From: Diplodia intermedia
Taxonomy: Eukaryota > Ascomycota > Dothideomycetes > Botryosphaeriales > Botryosphaeriaceae
Direction: 5' to 3'
DNA length: 64,000 bases
Assembly: GCA_021495925.1 (NCBI GenBank)
Contig: JAKEKT010000012.1
Span: 248,001 to 312,000 of the forward strand
Each line of letters opens with the position of its first letter. The stretch's first letter is position 1. This document shows, in pieces, positions 54,575-64,000 of this stretch. A program made the position numbers and the translations under genes. Below the pieces are notes generated by a model. The model did not search any database. It worked only from the letters and a program-made list of their open reading frames with translations, and had not been told where the DNA came from.

Positions 54575-55247
54575 TCATCCCCCACCAACGGCGCCCCTCC
54601 CCCTCCCTCTCCCTCGGCCCCTCCCGCGGGTCGGCCCTCTCGCCGAGGCAGCCGCACCTCTACCCCTACCTCTACCCCGGCCACCGCCAGCGGTGGTGCC
54701 ACCGTTGCTCCGAGCCGCTGTTGTTGCTGTTGTTGTCTCGGCGGCACTCCTCCGCTCGGCGCGGTGCTCGTCGACGAATTGGCGCAGCAGCGCTTCCAGC
54801 CCTTCGTTGCGGCGCGCGAGGAGCAGGACGTCGGCTGTGTTGACTTGGGCGCGGCCGGCGTGGCGGGCGAAGGTGGAGAGGTCGCGTGAGGCGGATTCTG
54901 GCCACGGCGCTCTTGTCAATACGAGATACGAGCCGGCGGGTGAGTGAGTGATTTCGAAAGCGAGGCTTGGAGTTTCGGGCTTGGGGTATGCTTCGTGAAC
55001 ATTTTGGGCGGTTTTTTTTTTTTTACCGATTTGCGCCCAGACGAGCTCGGTCAGCGCGCCAATGAATTGTTGCGTTGCGTTATGGTTTCTGAGCTGGCAT
55101 TGGGCGTCGACGAACATGCCGATGCTGTACCATAGGGCGGATTTGAGGCGCTGGGAGGATGGGTTTAGCTCAGTTCTATTGCGCAGAGGGCATCGGGCTT
55201 ACCTCTTCCTTCTGAGCGGCTGCGTCTTCGGAGGCGTTGTCGGCCAT
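54575..55247 (-). CDS. MHF1: CENP-S / MHF1 histone-fold protein with RG-rich tail
   Basis: Exons 55203-55247, 55027-55150 and 54575-54897; 163 aa. Known role: pairs with CENP-X/MHF2 at kinetochores and with the FANCM helicase in DNA repair. The histone fold reads RLKSALWYSIG, QCQLRNHNATQQFIGALTEL, VWAQIESASRDLSTFARHAG and VNTADVLLLARRNEGLEALL. The second intron (129 nt) has no stop and is in frame, so the frame also reads through it; it opens with GTAAAAAAAAAAAAA. The last 45 residues are Gly/Arg-rich with repeated RG dipeptides and a RGPTRGRGR block, unusual for this small protein. Divergent from PGA2. Confidence 0.9.
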
Positions 55248-55531
55248 GTCGGTGCGGTGGTGCTGGCTGGGCGATGTGCGCCGGCGACACGGTGTGGTTG
55301 GGGAGACGCGACGCGGACGCGCCGGATGGAATGCGCGGAGCGATTATTGGCAGGGATGCGTCATTGCCCAACCGGAGCTCGTGTGGATTCTAGGCCCGCA
55401 CGCACGCCTTCCGGCTCACCTACCTTGCCTCCACGAGAAATTGCGCTTTCTCCACGACGACGGTTGGGAGCAGTACATAGAAAGGGTGCGCACTTTCTCA
55501 CCAGACCGAATCAGACGGCCCGTGCAGAAAC
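55248..55531. promoter_or_regulatory. Divergent promoter region, CENP-S and PGA2
   Basis: 284 bp between the two start codons on opposite strands, so the genes probably share control sequences. No TATA box was noticed. Confidence 0.55.
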
Positions 55532-56098
55532 ATGGTCACCGGCGACACGATGGCGGCACGGCAACAGCAGCACGATGGCGGCGATCCCAGCTCTCACCAA
55601 GCTACGGACATCCTTTCCCTACTCTCCGTCTGGGGCAGCAACTTTACCACTCAGACCACGAAGACCGTGCGCATGTCCCCACTCCAGCTTAGCTTTCGGC
55701 CCACGTGCTGACCAACTGTCCTGCAGTTCAGCGAGCTCCGCCCTCTCGACTACATTCGCCTTGTCACCATCATCGGCGCGTACTGTCTGCTGAGGCCTTA
55801 CTTGATGCAGCTCGGGGCCTATCTCCAGAGAAGACAGCACGAAGCCGACTCCAAATCAGATACTGGTGCGACGTTGTCGGCGAACGATCTGCGCGGAAGG
55901 AACCAACCCAAGGTCACGATACCTGGCGTGGACAGCGACAGCGACAGCGAGGACGAAGACAAAGATGACTGGGGTCGCACAGCTAGGCTTCGCCAGCGCA
56001 AATTTGTCCGCCAGATGTTGGCGGCTCACGAGAAGAAACTGCGTGACGAAGCTGAGGCCGAAAGCGACAAAGAGATAGAAGAGTTCCTGGTGGACTGA
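55532..56098 (+). CDS. PGA2: PGA2-like ER trafficking protein
   Basis: Exons 55532-55666 and 55727-56098; 168 aa. A second in-frame ATG is at 55550. Known role in yeast: an ER-membrane protein needed for maturation of Gas1 and alkaline phosphatase. The helix LVTIIGAYCLLRPYLMQLGA follows LRPLDYIR. A hydrophilic part follows with SANDLRG, VDSDSDSEDEDKDDWGRTAR and a charged helix ending SDKEIEEFLVD, which is the family ending. The intron has a GTGCGC donor and a CTGACC branch point. Identification rests on motif order; gene symbol inferred. Confidence 0.75.
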
Positions 56099-56794
56099 CG
56101 TTGAATTACGAGCCGATATTTTTCACTTTGCATTCATGTGGCGTGTCGATTATTGGAACAACAGGAACGTTGCTGGTGGCGGACAGTACATTTCAATCTC
56201 CGCCGGGTTGTGGCGTCCAACGGTGGGTACACCTGCGAACAGGATCGCGATGCTACGCGTAAAGTGTATGTAAGTAGTGCTGAACCCAATCTTCATCGGC
56301 GTCAGTGCTATTATCGTCTTCCCCCAGCCACACGCTGTATCGTAGCGCCGCAGTGTGGCCATTCTGCTGTCGTCGAGGTGGAGGCAGGGAGAGCATTCCT
56401 GGATCAGAAGAGCAAGGAATGTATCCCTTCGGCCCCATCACCTGCAGGGACCGTACCACCAACGCCTAAGACAACTGCAAATGGTCGAGATGCCCTGACC
56501 ACGCGCGCGAAATATGCAATGCTCTGGCCAGAAGAAGTCTATGGCCATGTGGCTGTGCCTGCCCTTTGCGCTTTCGTCCTACTTTCTTTCAACGCGGCTG
56601 AGCATGTTGTTTCCTGCGCGTGAATTCCATTACGCTCAGGTGCCTTCGTGCAGAAGGGGGGCTGATGCGGGACTTCCCTTGCTGCCGTTCCCTTAAGACT
56701 TGCATCTCGCCGGCCACTTACTGCTTGTTCATCGAAGATTTCCCCCGTCCCATTCGTTCTGTGGTTCTTTTTTCCTTGTTCACGACCCGCCATC
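56099..56794. other. Intergenic before LPMO gene
   Basis: 696 bp, overlapping frames up to 161 codons without domain text; no gene supported. Confidence 0.55.
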
Positions 56795-59164
56795 ATGAGA
56801 CTCATGGCCGACACGACCCGCCCAGGCCTTCGTTCGCTACTACTGACAGCGCTATGTACAAGCACACTGTTTCCTCTTGCCCATGCACACATGGAATTGA
56901 GCAAGCCCCAGCCGTGGGACGACCCCACGCATGCCAACTCCGCGGATAGGGACTACAACATCAAGTCTCCGCTCCAGGCAGACGGGTCCGACTTCCCATG
57001 CAGAGGAATAGACCAGGCATCTACAGGATTGAGCTCTACCGCTACCTACCAGGCCGGTCAGTCATACAACATGACGGTCGAGGGGTACGCAAACCATGAC
57101 GGCGGATCGTGCCAGATCTCACTCTCTTACGACAACGGCAAGAGCTGGAAAGTCATCAAGAGCATGATCGGCAGCTGTCCGGGCAAGAGCGGCGGCAGCT
57201 ACGGCTTCACGATCCCGACGAACGCACCGTCTGGCACGGCGCTGTTCGCCTGGACGTGGATCAACCACACCGGTAACCGCGAGTTCTACATGAACTGCGC
57301 AGTGGTCGACATTCAGGGGGGTAGCGGTGGTGACTTGTGCGCGCTCCCCAACCTCTACGTTGCCAATCTCAAGGGCATCAACAGCTGCGTCTCTCCTGAA
57401 GGCATAGACACCATGTACCCGGACCCCGGCTCCGACGTCGTCTACAGCAATGGCATGAGCGCCTCTTCCCCCGCTACTGGAAGCAGCTCCTGCGAGATTG
57501 CTGCGCCTGACTGCGGCAGCTCAGACTCTTCCAACAATAGCCAATCGCCGTCCTCGGAGTCTTCGCAGCCCTCGCAGTCCTCGCAGTACTCGCAATCCTC
57601 GCAGCAGTACTCGCAGCAGTACTCGCAGTCCACGCAACAGTACTCACAATCCAAGCAGTCATACACCTCCAGCCTTGCAAAAGCCCCCAAAAACACCGCT
57701 CTCGCCAGTCGCAGTGGGGCCGGTCCCCAGGGAAGCGGCATTGCCAACTACGAGGTCGCCATCGCCTCAGGGAGCCCGGAGCTCTCCAGCGCGGTCGAGG
57801 CCTACATCGCCTCGCTGCTGGCCGCCAGCGTCGCCGCGGCGACGGGTACCGGGGCCGCAGATCTCACGTCGCTGGTCAACGACTACATCGCGTCGATGCT
57901 GCACGTCAGCCCTAGCACGGCAACGCCAGCCCCAGTCTCAGTCATCGTCACCCCAAGCGCATTCCCGACGGCCATTGACAGCACCGTCGCGACGCCGGCG
58001 CCGTGGGAGACAGCAGCTGCTACCGTCAGTTCGACGCTCACGGCAACGACCACGGACGCGTCGCTCATCAGCTCGTACATCGAATCCGTCTTGAGCGCCA
58101 CGCCCACCTCCGCTGAAAGCGCCTCGAGCGTGGACACTTCCGCCCCTAGCGACGCGGCAGCTATATCAGCCTTGCTACCCCTCCTGACCAACTTCACCGG
58201 GACCTCGCCATCAACCGGCCTCCCGTCGGTCGTGGCCAACCTTTTCGGCGAGGTGGCCGCGCAGCGAGGCAGCAGCGGCGGTGCCGTGATGACTCCCAGC
58301 ACAAGCTGTCCGCCTCAACCCGTCGTCACGCTGTACTCGACGGCCTCGCCGCCGCCGGCGAGCTGCACCGCGCCGGTCCTGGCGTGCGACTGCCAGATGC
58401 CCGGTGACTACTGCGCGCCGGCGAACGAGTGCACGACGATGTGCGTCGGAAGCATGACTGCGAGCTCGTCGTGGAGCACAGTCGTCACGAGCAGCGGTAA
58501 GTGCTCTCTGTCCTCCTCCTCTCCCCCTTCAAGCCAACCCAGCAAACTAACATCTCCAGCAACTCCCTACACCACCGCCCCCACAACCCCGTCTCCCTCC
58601 TCCTCCTCCTCCTCTTCGCCCCCCTCCTCCCCCTCCTCATCCCCCTCCTCCTCCCCACCCCCCTCGGGCAACCGCCCCCCCTACGTCACGACCCCCGACC
58701 CCAACACAGCCGCCTACCTCCCCTGCACCCCCGGCGCCTTCCTCTGCCACTCGGCCGACTCGTTCTACACATGCGACCAGCCGGCCCCTCCGTCAATCCC
58801 CGCCGCCCTCGCGCCCAACGGCTGGGCCTGGGGCTGGGAGCGCCCCGTCGCGCCCGGCATGATGTGCCTGCCCTTCGAGCGCGCCGCGCGCAACGCCACC
58901 GAGGCGCCCGGCACGAACGGCGGCAGCGGCGCCGGCGTGCGCGACGACCGCTACGTGCGCGCGCGGCCGAATGGGGATTGTGGAGACGATGATGGCGCGT
59001 TGAGGTGCACGGAGGGTGGGGGGGCGTTCGAGGTGTGCGATCATGGCGGATGGGTCGCGATGGGGAAGGTCGCGAATGGGACGTGGTGCTTGGATGGAGA
59101 GATTGTGGCGGCGCCGGCGGGGGCGGGGTTTGGGAGGGTGAGGGGGAGGCTTGTGGTGGTTTGA
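56795..59164 (+). CDS. AA11-type lytic polysaccharide monooxygenase with X278-like domain
   Basis: Exons 56795-58496 and 58560-59164; 768 aa. The family oxidatively cleaves chitin with copper. The signal peptide ends LAHA, making His32 (HMELSKP) the N-terminal copper ligand; His101 in YANHDGGSCQISLSYD is the second, and the axial Tyr sits in NREFYMNCAV. A long Ser/Gln/Thr-rich stretch follows, including YSQSSQQYSQQYSQ repeats at about residues 260-290 and two similar AVEAYIASLLAA-like helical segments. The 63-nt intron is in frame and stop-free. The C-terminal domain (CTPGAFLC, YTCDQ, MCLPFER, CTEGGGAFEVCDHGGWV, GTWCLDGEIV) matches the X278 module often attached to AA11. The linker is unusually long. 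Confidence 0.85.
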   Translation: MRLMADTTRPGLRSLLLTALCTSTLFPLAHAHMELSKPQPWDDPTHANSADRDYNIKSPLQADGSDFPCRGIDQASTGLSSTATYQAGQSYNMTVEGYANHDGGSCQISLSYDNGKSWKVIKSMIGSCPGKSGGSYGFTIPTNAPSGTALFAWTWINHTGNREFYMNCAVVDIQGGSGGDLCALPNLYVANLKGINSCVSPEGIDTMYPDPGSDVVYSNGMSASSPATGSSSCEIAAPDCGSSDSSNNSQSPSSESSQPSQSSQYSQSSQQYSQQYSQSTQQYSQSKQSYTSSLAKAPKNTALASRSGAGPQGSGIANYEVAIASGSPELSSAVEAYIASLLAASVAAATGTGAADLTSLVNDYIASMLHVSPSTATPAPVSVIVTPSAFPTAIDSTVATPAPWETAAATVSSTLTATTTDASLISSYIESVLSATPTSAESASSVDTSAPSDAAAISALLPLLTNFTGTSPSTGLPSVVANLFGEVAAQRGSSGGAVMTPSTSCPPQPVVTLYSTASPPPASCTAPVLACDCQMPGDYCAPANECTTMCVGSMTASSSWSTVVTSSGKCSLSSSSPPSSQPSKLTSPATPYTTAPTTPSPSSSSSSSPPSSPSSSPSSSPPPSGNRPPYVTTPDPNTAAYLPCTPGAFLCHSADSFYTCDQPAPPSIPAALAPNGWAWGWERPVAPGMMCLPFERAARNATEAPGTNGGSGAGVRDDRYVRARPNGDCGDDDGALRCTEGGGAFEVCDHGGWVAMGKVANGTWCLDGEIVAAPAGAGFGRVRGRLVVV
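58580..58668. repeat. (TCC)n-rich tract
   Basis: TCC/CCC triplets encode the Ser/Pro linker just before the C-terminal domain of the LPMO. Confidence 0.8.
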
Positions 59165-60093
59165 GGGTGGTGGGGCGGGATGAAGGGGAAAGGGTTTTTG
59201 CGGTTTGGGAGTAGTTGATTAGGGGAAGAGGTTTTGGAGATTAAGATTGGAGACAAGGAGGAGGGAATGGGATTGAGCAATAGCGGGCTTGGTTTGGTTG
59301 GCGTATCAACTTTTTTCTTTCTTTCTTTAGTCTCTCCGATCTTCAGCCACTATTAACCATTACTACATCCAACCCTTTTCCTTGTCTCTTCTCTCTTCCT
59401 TTCTCTCTCTCCCTCTCTCTTCCTCTTCTTTTTCACTTCTCTTCTCTTCTACTACTCTCTTTTGGATGATGATGATGATGATTGACGGCCTTTCCTAATT
59501 TTTTCGGCTCTGAGCGCTTGCGAGTCAAGCATGTCGCATGGGATTTACACTCCCCTTTCTCTCCCTCTGTCTCTCCCCCCCTCTCTCTCTCTCTCTCTCT
59601 CTCCATATCTGCATCTGGCATAACGGGGCAGTTGCGGCGTCATTCATTTTGTTTGCTTCTCCGCCTTTTTCTCTCATGTCAAGCGCTGGACGCCAACAGT
59701 CGTCTCTTTTGTTGATCTCGCTCTCCGTACACGAACATCACTTTCTTTACTTCCCGTAGCTTTCTGAATTCTACAACCATTGAAGCTTCGGGTGCAGTCC
59801 CGAAGGGCAATATCCCCCGTGCATCTGAGGTAGCACATGCGGCCCCCTTGACTTGGCTGGACAGTGACAAAGCAACACCACATTGCAACTCAACCTGCAC
59901 ATATATATATATATATATATATGCGCAAGGGGGGCGGATGGAGGGTAATAATGACGATCCAATTTTGTAAAATCATACAATGGATGGTAGAATCGAAAAA
60001 GGAGTCGCTCGCTCGCTCGCTCGTTCGCTCTCGCTTTCACTCACACACCCCCCTACACCCGACGAGGACGACGACCGGGGTTCACTTTACCTA
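59165..60093. other. Convergent 3' region rich in microsatellites
   Basis: Long pyrimidine tracts at 59312-59460 and a (CT)n run at 59578-59602. No gene supported. Confidence 0.65.
59902..59922. repeat. (AT)n microsatellite
   Basis: About ten AT dinucleotides in a perfect run between the LPMO and the butanediol dehydrogenase. Confidence 0.9.
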
Positions 60094-61534
60094 CTACTCC
60101 ACATCCAGATGATTCGCCCTCACCAGCACCTTGACCTGATTGTCCTTGTCCTCGATCAGCGTCCTGAAGCCCTCGGCCTCGACCTCGTCCAGCCCGATGC
60201 GCTTGGTGATCATGTCGGCGGGCGCGAGGCGGCCGTCGGCGATGGCGTCGAGCACGTCGCGGAAGTCGCCGGCCTGGTACGTGGCGACGCCCATGTAGGA
60301 GCGCTCGCGGAAGCAGAAGTCGTTGGGGAAGATGGAGCAGCGGCGCTCCCAGATGGCGATGTTGACGACGGTGCCGCGCGCGCGGACGGCCTGCACGGCG
60401 GCGTCGAGGCCGGCCTGCGCGCCCGCGCAGTCGTAGACGACGTGCACGCCGCCGCCGTCGGGCGACAGCGCGCGGCACCGCGCGGGCACGTCGTCCGCGC
60501 CGGGGTCCAGCACGTGGTGCGCGCCGAAGCGCCGCGCGAACTCCTTGCGCCGGGGCGACATCTCCGAGACGATGATCTGGGCGGCGCCGCGCGCGCGCAG
60601 GGCTTGGATCACGGCCAGCCCGATGGGCCCGCCGCCGAGGACGAGGACGGACGGGGTGGTGGCGGGGTCGAAGGGCGAGATGTTGACGGCGTGCCAGCCG
60701 ACGGCTAGGGGTTCGACGAGGGCTGTGTGTTGGGTGTATGTGTGGCGCTTGTCAGAATCATCGTCTCCCTTTCCTGTGGCTTGGGAAAGGGCTGGCTGGG
60801 CTAGGCTGTTACGGCATTGGAAGTGATGAAAGTGGACGCACCGCCAATCTCCAGCGACACGTTCTCGGGCAGCTTGTACAAGCATGATTGTGGGGTGACG
60901 ATGTGCTCGGCGAGGCCGCCGCCCCAGCCACTGAGGCCGATGAAGCCATTCTTGTAGCAGCAGTTGATCAGCCCTTCCTTGCAGGCGCCGCAGTCGCCGT
61001 CGTAGATGATGGGCTGCACGCACACGCGGTCCCCCGGTGCGAAGTCGGTCACGCCCTCGCCGACCTCTTCGACGACGGCGCTGAACTCGTGGCCGAAGGT
61101 GAGCGGGACGGTTTCGCCGGTGATTGGATGGGGAGTGGTGGGGCAGATGCTTGCACCTCCCATGTACTCGTGCAGATCTGTCGGCGACGATGTCAGCCAC
61201 AGGGAAGAAGAAGAAGCATTGGAATGCTGAAACGAGTCGGGGAATGTGAGGGTTGCACAACACACGAGGCAATCGTACCACTGCCGCAGATGCCGACCCA
61301 CGCAGGCTTCAGCTATGGTTGAGTGTGAGCGCTCGGCCCCGCGGCGGAATGCGAATAAAGGCAATGCAGAGCCCTTTTGCTCACCTTAACCTGACCCCTG
61401 CCCACTTGCGGCTCTGGAATGTGGTCCAGCCTCAGGTCGCGCTGGCCGTGGAAGCGCACCGCCTTCATGGTTCCGGCGTCGGCGGTCGAGGTCGAGCCCA
61501 TTTTTGCAGTCAGTTTCTTGATGGCGTCGAGCAT
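60094..61534 (-). CDS. Zinc alcohol dehydrogenase, (R,R)-butanediol dehydrogenase type
   Basis: Four exons: 61385-61534, 61279-61312, 60842-61177, 60094-60722; 382 aa. Exon 2 is only 34 nt and encodes LKPAWVGICGS, which carries the catalytic Cys. The family interconverts acetoin and 2,3-butanediol, or related diols, with NAD(H). Evidence: MKAVRFHGQRDLRLDHIPEP at the domain start, DLHEYMGGASICP, LTFGHEFSAVVEEVGEG, structural-zinc loop DGDCGACKEGLINCC, GFIGLSGWGGGLAEH and ALVEPLAVGWHAV. The nucleotide site is LVLGGGPIGLAV. A longer start at 61561 is possible but less likely. A TATA box lies 40 nt upstream. The dehydrogenase at 62624 is divergent to it. Confidence 0.88.
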
Positions 61535-62623
61535 GGCGAATGAGCACACACAGACACACACCGAGCGCCTTCCCCTTTTATACCGCTCGCATCCCCATAG
61601 TAAGCTGTTTGCCGGAAGGATGGTTCTGGGATAGCTGCCATCGCGGGGGCGGGATGCCCAAAGGGAAGGGAGGGGGCGGGCGGATCACCCCGCATTCCGT
61701 CGGCTTGCCGGTTTGGGGTGCGAGTCTGGGGAAGACAGGGGAGCGCGAGCCCGCGCTGCCGCGACCCGCCATCACGCGCGGTCACGTTGGATGGGATGAT
61801 AATGCCAGCGCGCGTCACGGCAAAGTTACTTCTCCGGCGCCGTTTCGCGCTTGCGGTTTCATTGGCGCCACAGTGCCTGCCAGATACGATGGACGAGGGC
61901 CTGGGCCGATGGCGGCGCGGCGGCGGCGGAAAGTGTGCCGAACGCGGGGCATCTTGCAGCGCGATGCGGGTCCAATGCGGCCACAGCTTGTGCGCGTCAT
62001 CGCCATCCCCATCGGCACCCGTTCAGAAAACCAGATGGAGCCATTTCGAGCTTCCAACGGACCGATGCCGGCGAGTTGCACGGGCGAGACCGTCTGACTG
62101 CAGCTCCCGCTGCGCGTTCTGCGGCCAGGCTGGGTGAGCAGCGCGCGGGGGGCCGTCTCACCGTCCGGAGGGGCAGTCGCGTGGGGTATGTGCCCCTCTC
62201 ATTGGTGGTAAATCTCATCCACTCTGTTCTGAACTCGCAACACCTGCCAGAGCTCAACCAGCACAGCAACAGTCGCGACACGGCGGCGCTGCACTGAGGC
62301 TCTGGACGCAGCAGGCGGCAGCATTTGTGGGTCGGCACTGGCGAGACGGCTCGTTGCCGGCTGCCGCAGGCGATTTCCAGCCGCCACCCGATCGATGATG
62401 CATATCTGGATACAAGTGGATTTTCTAAGATAGCGATTGGGACGGTGCTGTTCCCGCACGCATCGGCTCAATTGGCGCGTGTCAGTGACGCCTGTCGCGT
62501 CCGGCAATATTAAAGCCCCTCCCCCTCCATTTCACCCGCCGCACCAATTCTTTTTCTCACCTCCCCGACTTCCACTCCTCTCCTACCCAGCCCCCCGTCC
62601 ACTGCCACCTGCCAGCCGCCATC
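61535..62623. other. Divergent region between two dehydrogenases
   Basis: 1.09 kb GC-rich sequence. Frames of up to 185 codons overlap on both strands without domain text. C-rich CCCCTCCCCCTCC at 62516-62528 lies upstream of the plus-strand gene and could act as a stress element; this is a guess from sequence alone. Confidence 0.5.
61574..61582 (-). promoter_or_regulatory. TATA box of the butanediol dehydrogenase gene
   Basis: TATAAAAGG on the minus strand, 40 nt before the ATG at 61534. This implies a very short 5' leader and a strong, probably regulated promoter. Confidence 0.65.
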
Positions 62624-63829
62624 ATGCCGTACCCCGAGACCGCTGAGGGCTTCTGTGTCACCGACATCAAGAAGTGGAGCAACTTCACCAAGCAAGAGGT
62701 CCGTCGCGCGCGCCACCTGCCCCGCGCCGCCCCACCAATCTGACAGCCCCTCGTTACCGCAGTTCAAACTCAAGCCGTTCGGCGACCGCGACGTCGACGT
62801 TGCCATTGACGCATGCGGTGTGTGCGCCAGCGACGTGCACACCATCAGCGGCGGCTGGGGCGCCGACATCCCGCTCCCGCTGTGCGTCGGCCACGAGATC
62901 GTCGGCAAGGTCGTCAAGGTCGGCAAGGACGTGACCACCTGCAAGGTCGGCGACCGCGTCGGCGTCGGCGCCCAGATCTCGGCCGACCTGACGTGCGGCA
63001 ACTGCAAGGCCGACCAGGAGAACTACTGCCCCAACTCGGTCGACACCTATGGCGCCCCCTACCCCGACGGCACCATCTCCATGGGCGGCTACTCGTCGCA
63101 CGTCCGCGCCCACGAATACTTCACATTCAAGATCCCCGACGGCCTCGAGACGAGCTTGGCCGCCCCCATGCTTTGCGCCGGTCTGACCGTCTTCAGCCCT
63201 CTGAAGCGGTTAGGCGCCGGCCCGGGTAAGAAGATCGGCATCGTTGGAATGTAAGTACTCGAGAGACCAGGCCATTTACAGGTGCTAACCAACTGTACAG
63301 TGGTGGCCTCGGTCACTTCGGCATCCTCTTCGCAAAGGCGCTGGGCGCCGAGGTCTACGCCATCTCGCACAGCCCGAGCAAGAAGGAGGACGCGCTGAAG
63401 CTGGGAGCCACGGACTTCATCGCGACCAAGGAGAAGAACTGGGCGGAGCCGTGGAAGTTCGCGTTCGACTTCATCATCAACACGGCCGACGCGACGGACA
63501 AGTTCAACCTGCCCGACTACTTCAGCACGCTCAAGGTCAACGGCAGCTTCCACATGGTCGGCTTCCCCGACAACCCGCTGCCGCAGATCCAGGCCCAGGC
63601 CTTCGCCCCCAACGGCTGCTCCATGGGCGCCTCGCACATCGGCAACCGCCCCGAGATGATCGAGATGCTCGAGCTCGCCGCCAAGCAGGGCATCAAGAGC
63701 TGGGTCGAGACCATCGACATCTCCGAGGAGGGCTGCAAGCAGGCCGTCGAGCGCGTCTACAAGGGCGACAACGTCCGCTACCGCTTCACCCTCGTCGGCT
63801 ACGACAAGGTCTTTGGCGAGCGCGCATAG
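62624..63829 (+). CDS. Zinc alcohol dehydrogenase, ADH6/cinnamyl-alcohol type
   Basis: Exons 62624-62698, 62763-63250 and 63301-63829; 363 aa. The family reduces aldehydes, including aromatic ones, with NADPH. The catalytic zinc site is GVCASDVHTISGGWG and CVGHEIVGKV, and the later Cys is in PMLCAGLTVFSPLKR. The structural-zinc loop reads ADLTCGNCKADQENYC: three Cys are present, but the position of the first is Asp. GTISMGGYSSHVRAHEYF and the nucleotide motif GIGGLGHFGI follow. SHSPSKKEDALKLGATDFI is the usual cofactor-specificity region, and its Ser/Lys content fits NADP(H). It ends YRFTLVGYDKVFGERA. No signal peptide; cytosolic. Confidence 0.9.
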
Positions 63830-64000
63830 ATCTGTTTCACTCCCCCCAAATCATGACTTGAGCCCGGTTTGCTCATGAGTGACGAAGTTGATGACAAGTT
63901 GCGCGGGTCAGTGTTGGTGCCCCCGCCTTGGTATAAGGGTATATCCGCGGCATGTTGTCCCGCATCGAGATAGAAAAGCAATGTAATATTGAGTCCCATA
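63830..64000. other. 3' flank of the last gene
   Basis: 171 bp to the window edge, no feature seen. Confidence 0.6.

Noticed and set aside
59902..59922. AT run as a promoter element
   Set aside because: It lies between convergent 3' ends, so a microsatellite is the simpler reading.

Overview
The window looks like nuclear DNA from a filamentous ascomycete (Pezizomycotina). Genes carry short GT-AG introns of about 45 to 160 nt with CTGAC-like branch points. Exons are GC-rich at third positions. The gene content is typical of moulds: a HET-domain protein, a LaeA-like methyltransferase, an AA11-type LPMO, a DUF6536-type membrane protein, and fungal MARVEL-like and Kelch membrane proteins. The exact class cannot be fixed from the sequence. 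No prokaryotic features, CRISPR arrays or intact transposons were seen.

Layout. 1-7.0 kb: 3' part of a C2H2 zinc-finger gene, a MARVEL-like four-helix membrane protein with a run of seven tryptophans, a sterol 3-glucosyltransferase with an atypical short C-terminus, and an 11-exon LaeA-like methyltransferase. 7.2-11 kb: a HET-domain protein and a Nudix hydrolase. 11.8-16.6 kb: two more C2H2 genes around a small unrecognised gene. 17.2-22 kb: a monocarboxylate-type MFS transporter, a decayed LRR-like fragment and a Kelch-type single-pass membrane protein. 23.4-25.4 kb: a further C2H2 gene, followed by about 5 kb with no gene I can support. 30.6-36 kb: an SDR reductase, a proline-rich putative nuclear protein and two single-pass membrane proteins with similar N-terminal halves. 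36.6-39.6 kb: Ctf8 and a large membrane-anchored protein of unknown role. 42-45 kb: a housekeeping block of AP-3 sigma, frataxin and Dph3. 46-48.6 kb: a DUF6536-type membrane protein. 49.6-51 kb: a probable intron-containing tRNA-His(GUG) and a frameshifted dead gene. 52.6-56.1 kb: a second MARVEL-like protein, CENP-S/MHF1 and, divergently, PGA2. 56.8-59.2 kb: an AA11-type LPMO with a serine-rich linker and a C-terminal X278-like domain. 60-63.8 kb: two divergent zinc alcohol dehydrogenases, butanediol-type and ADH6/cinnamyl-type.

How the parts relate. No biosynthetic cluster or single pathway is evident. The most notable unexplained pattern is the set of C2H2 genes. Three of them (1-807, 11812-13245, 23404-25416) share an unusual C-terminal finger pair whose first finger has about 17 residues between the second Cys and the first His. 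Frataxin and Dph3 are neighbours and both touch iron-sulfur biology. CENP-S and Ctf8 both act on chromosomes but lie 18 kb apart. Exon boundaries given here were derived by reading splice sites and checking reading-frame phase by hand; each multi-exon total is divisible by three. They are predictions without transcript support.
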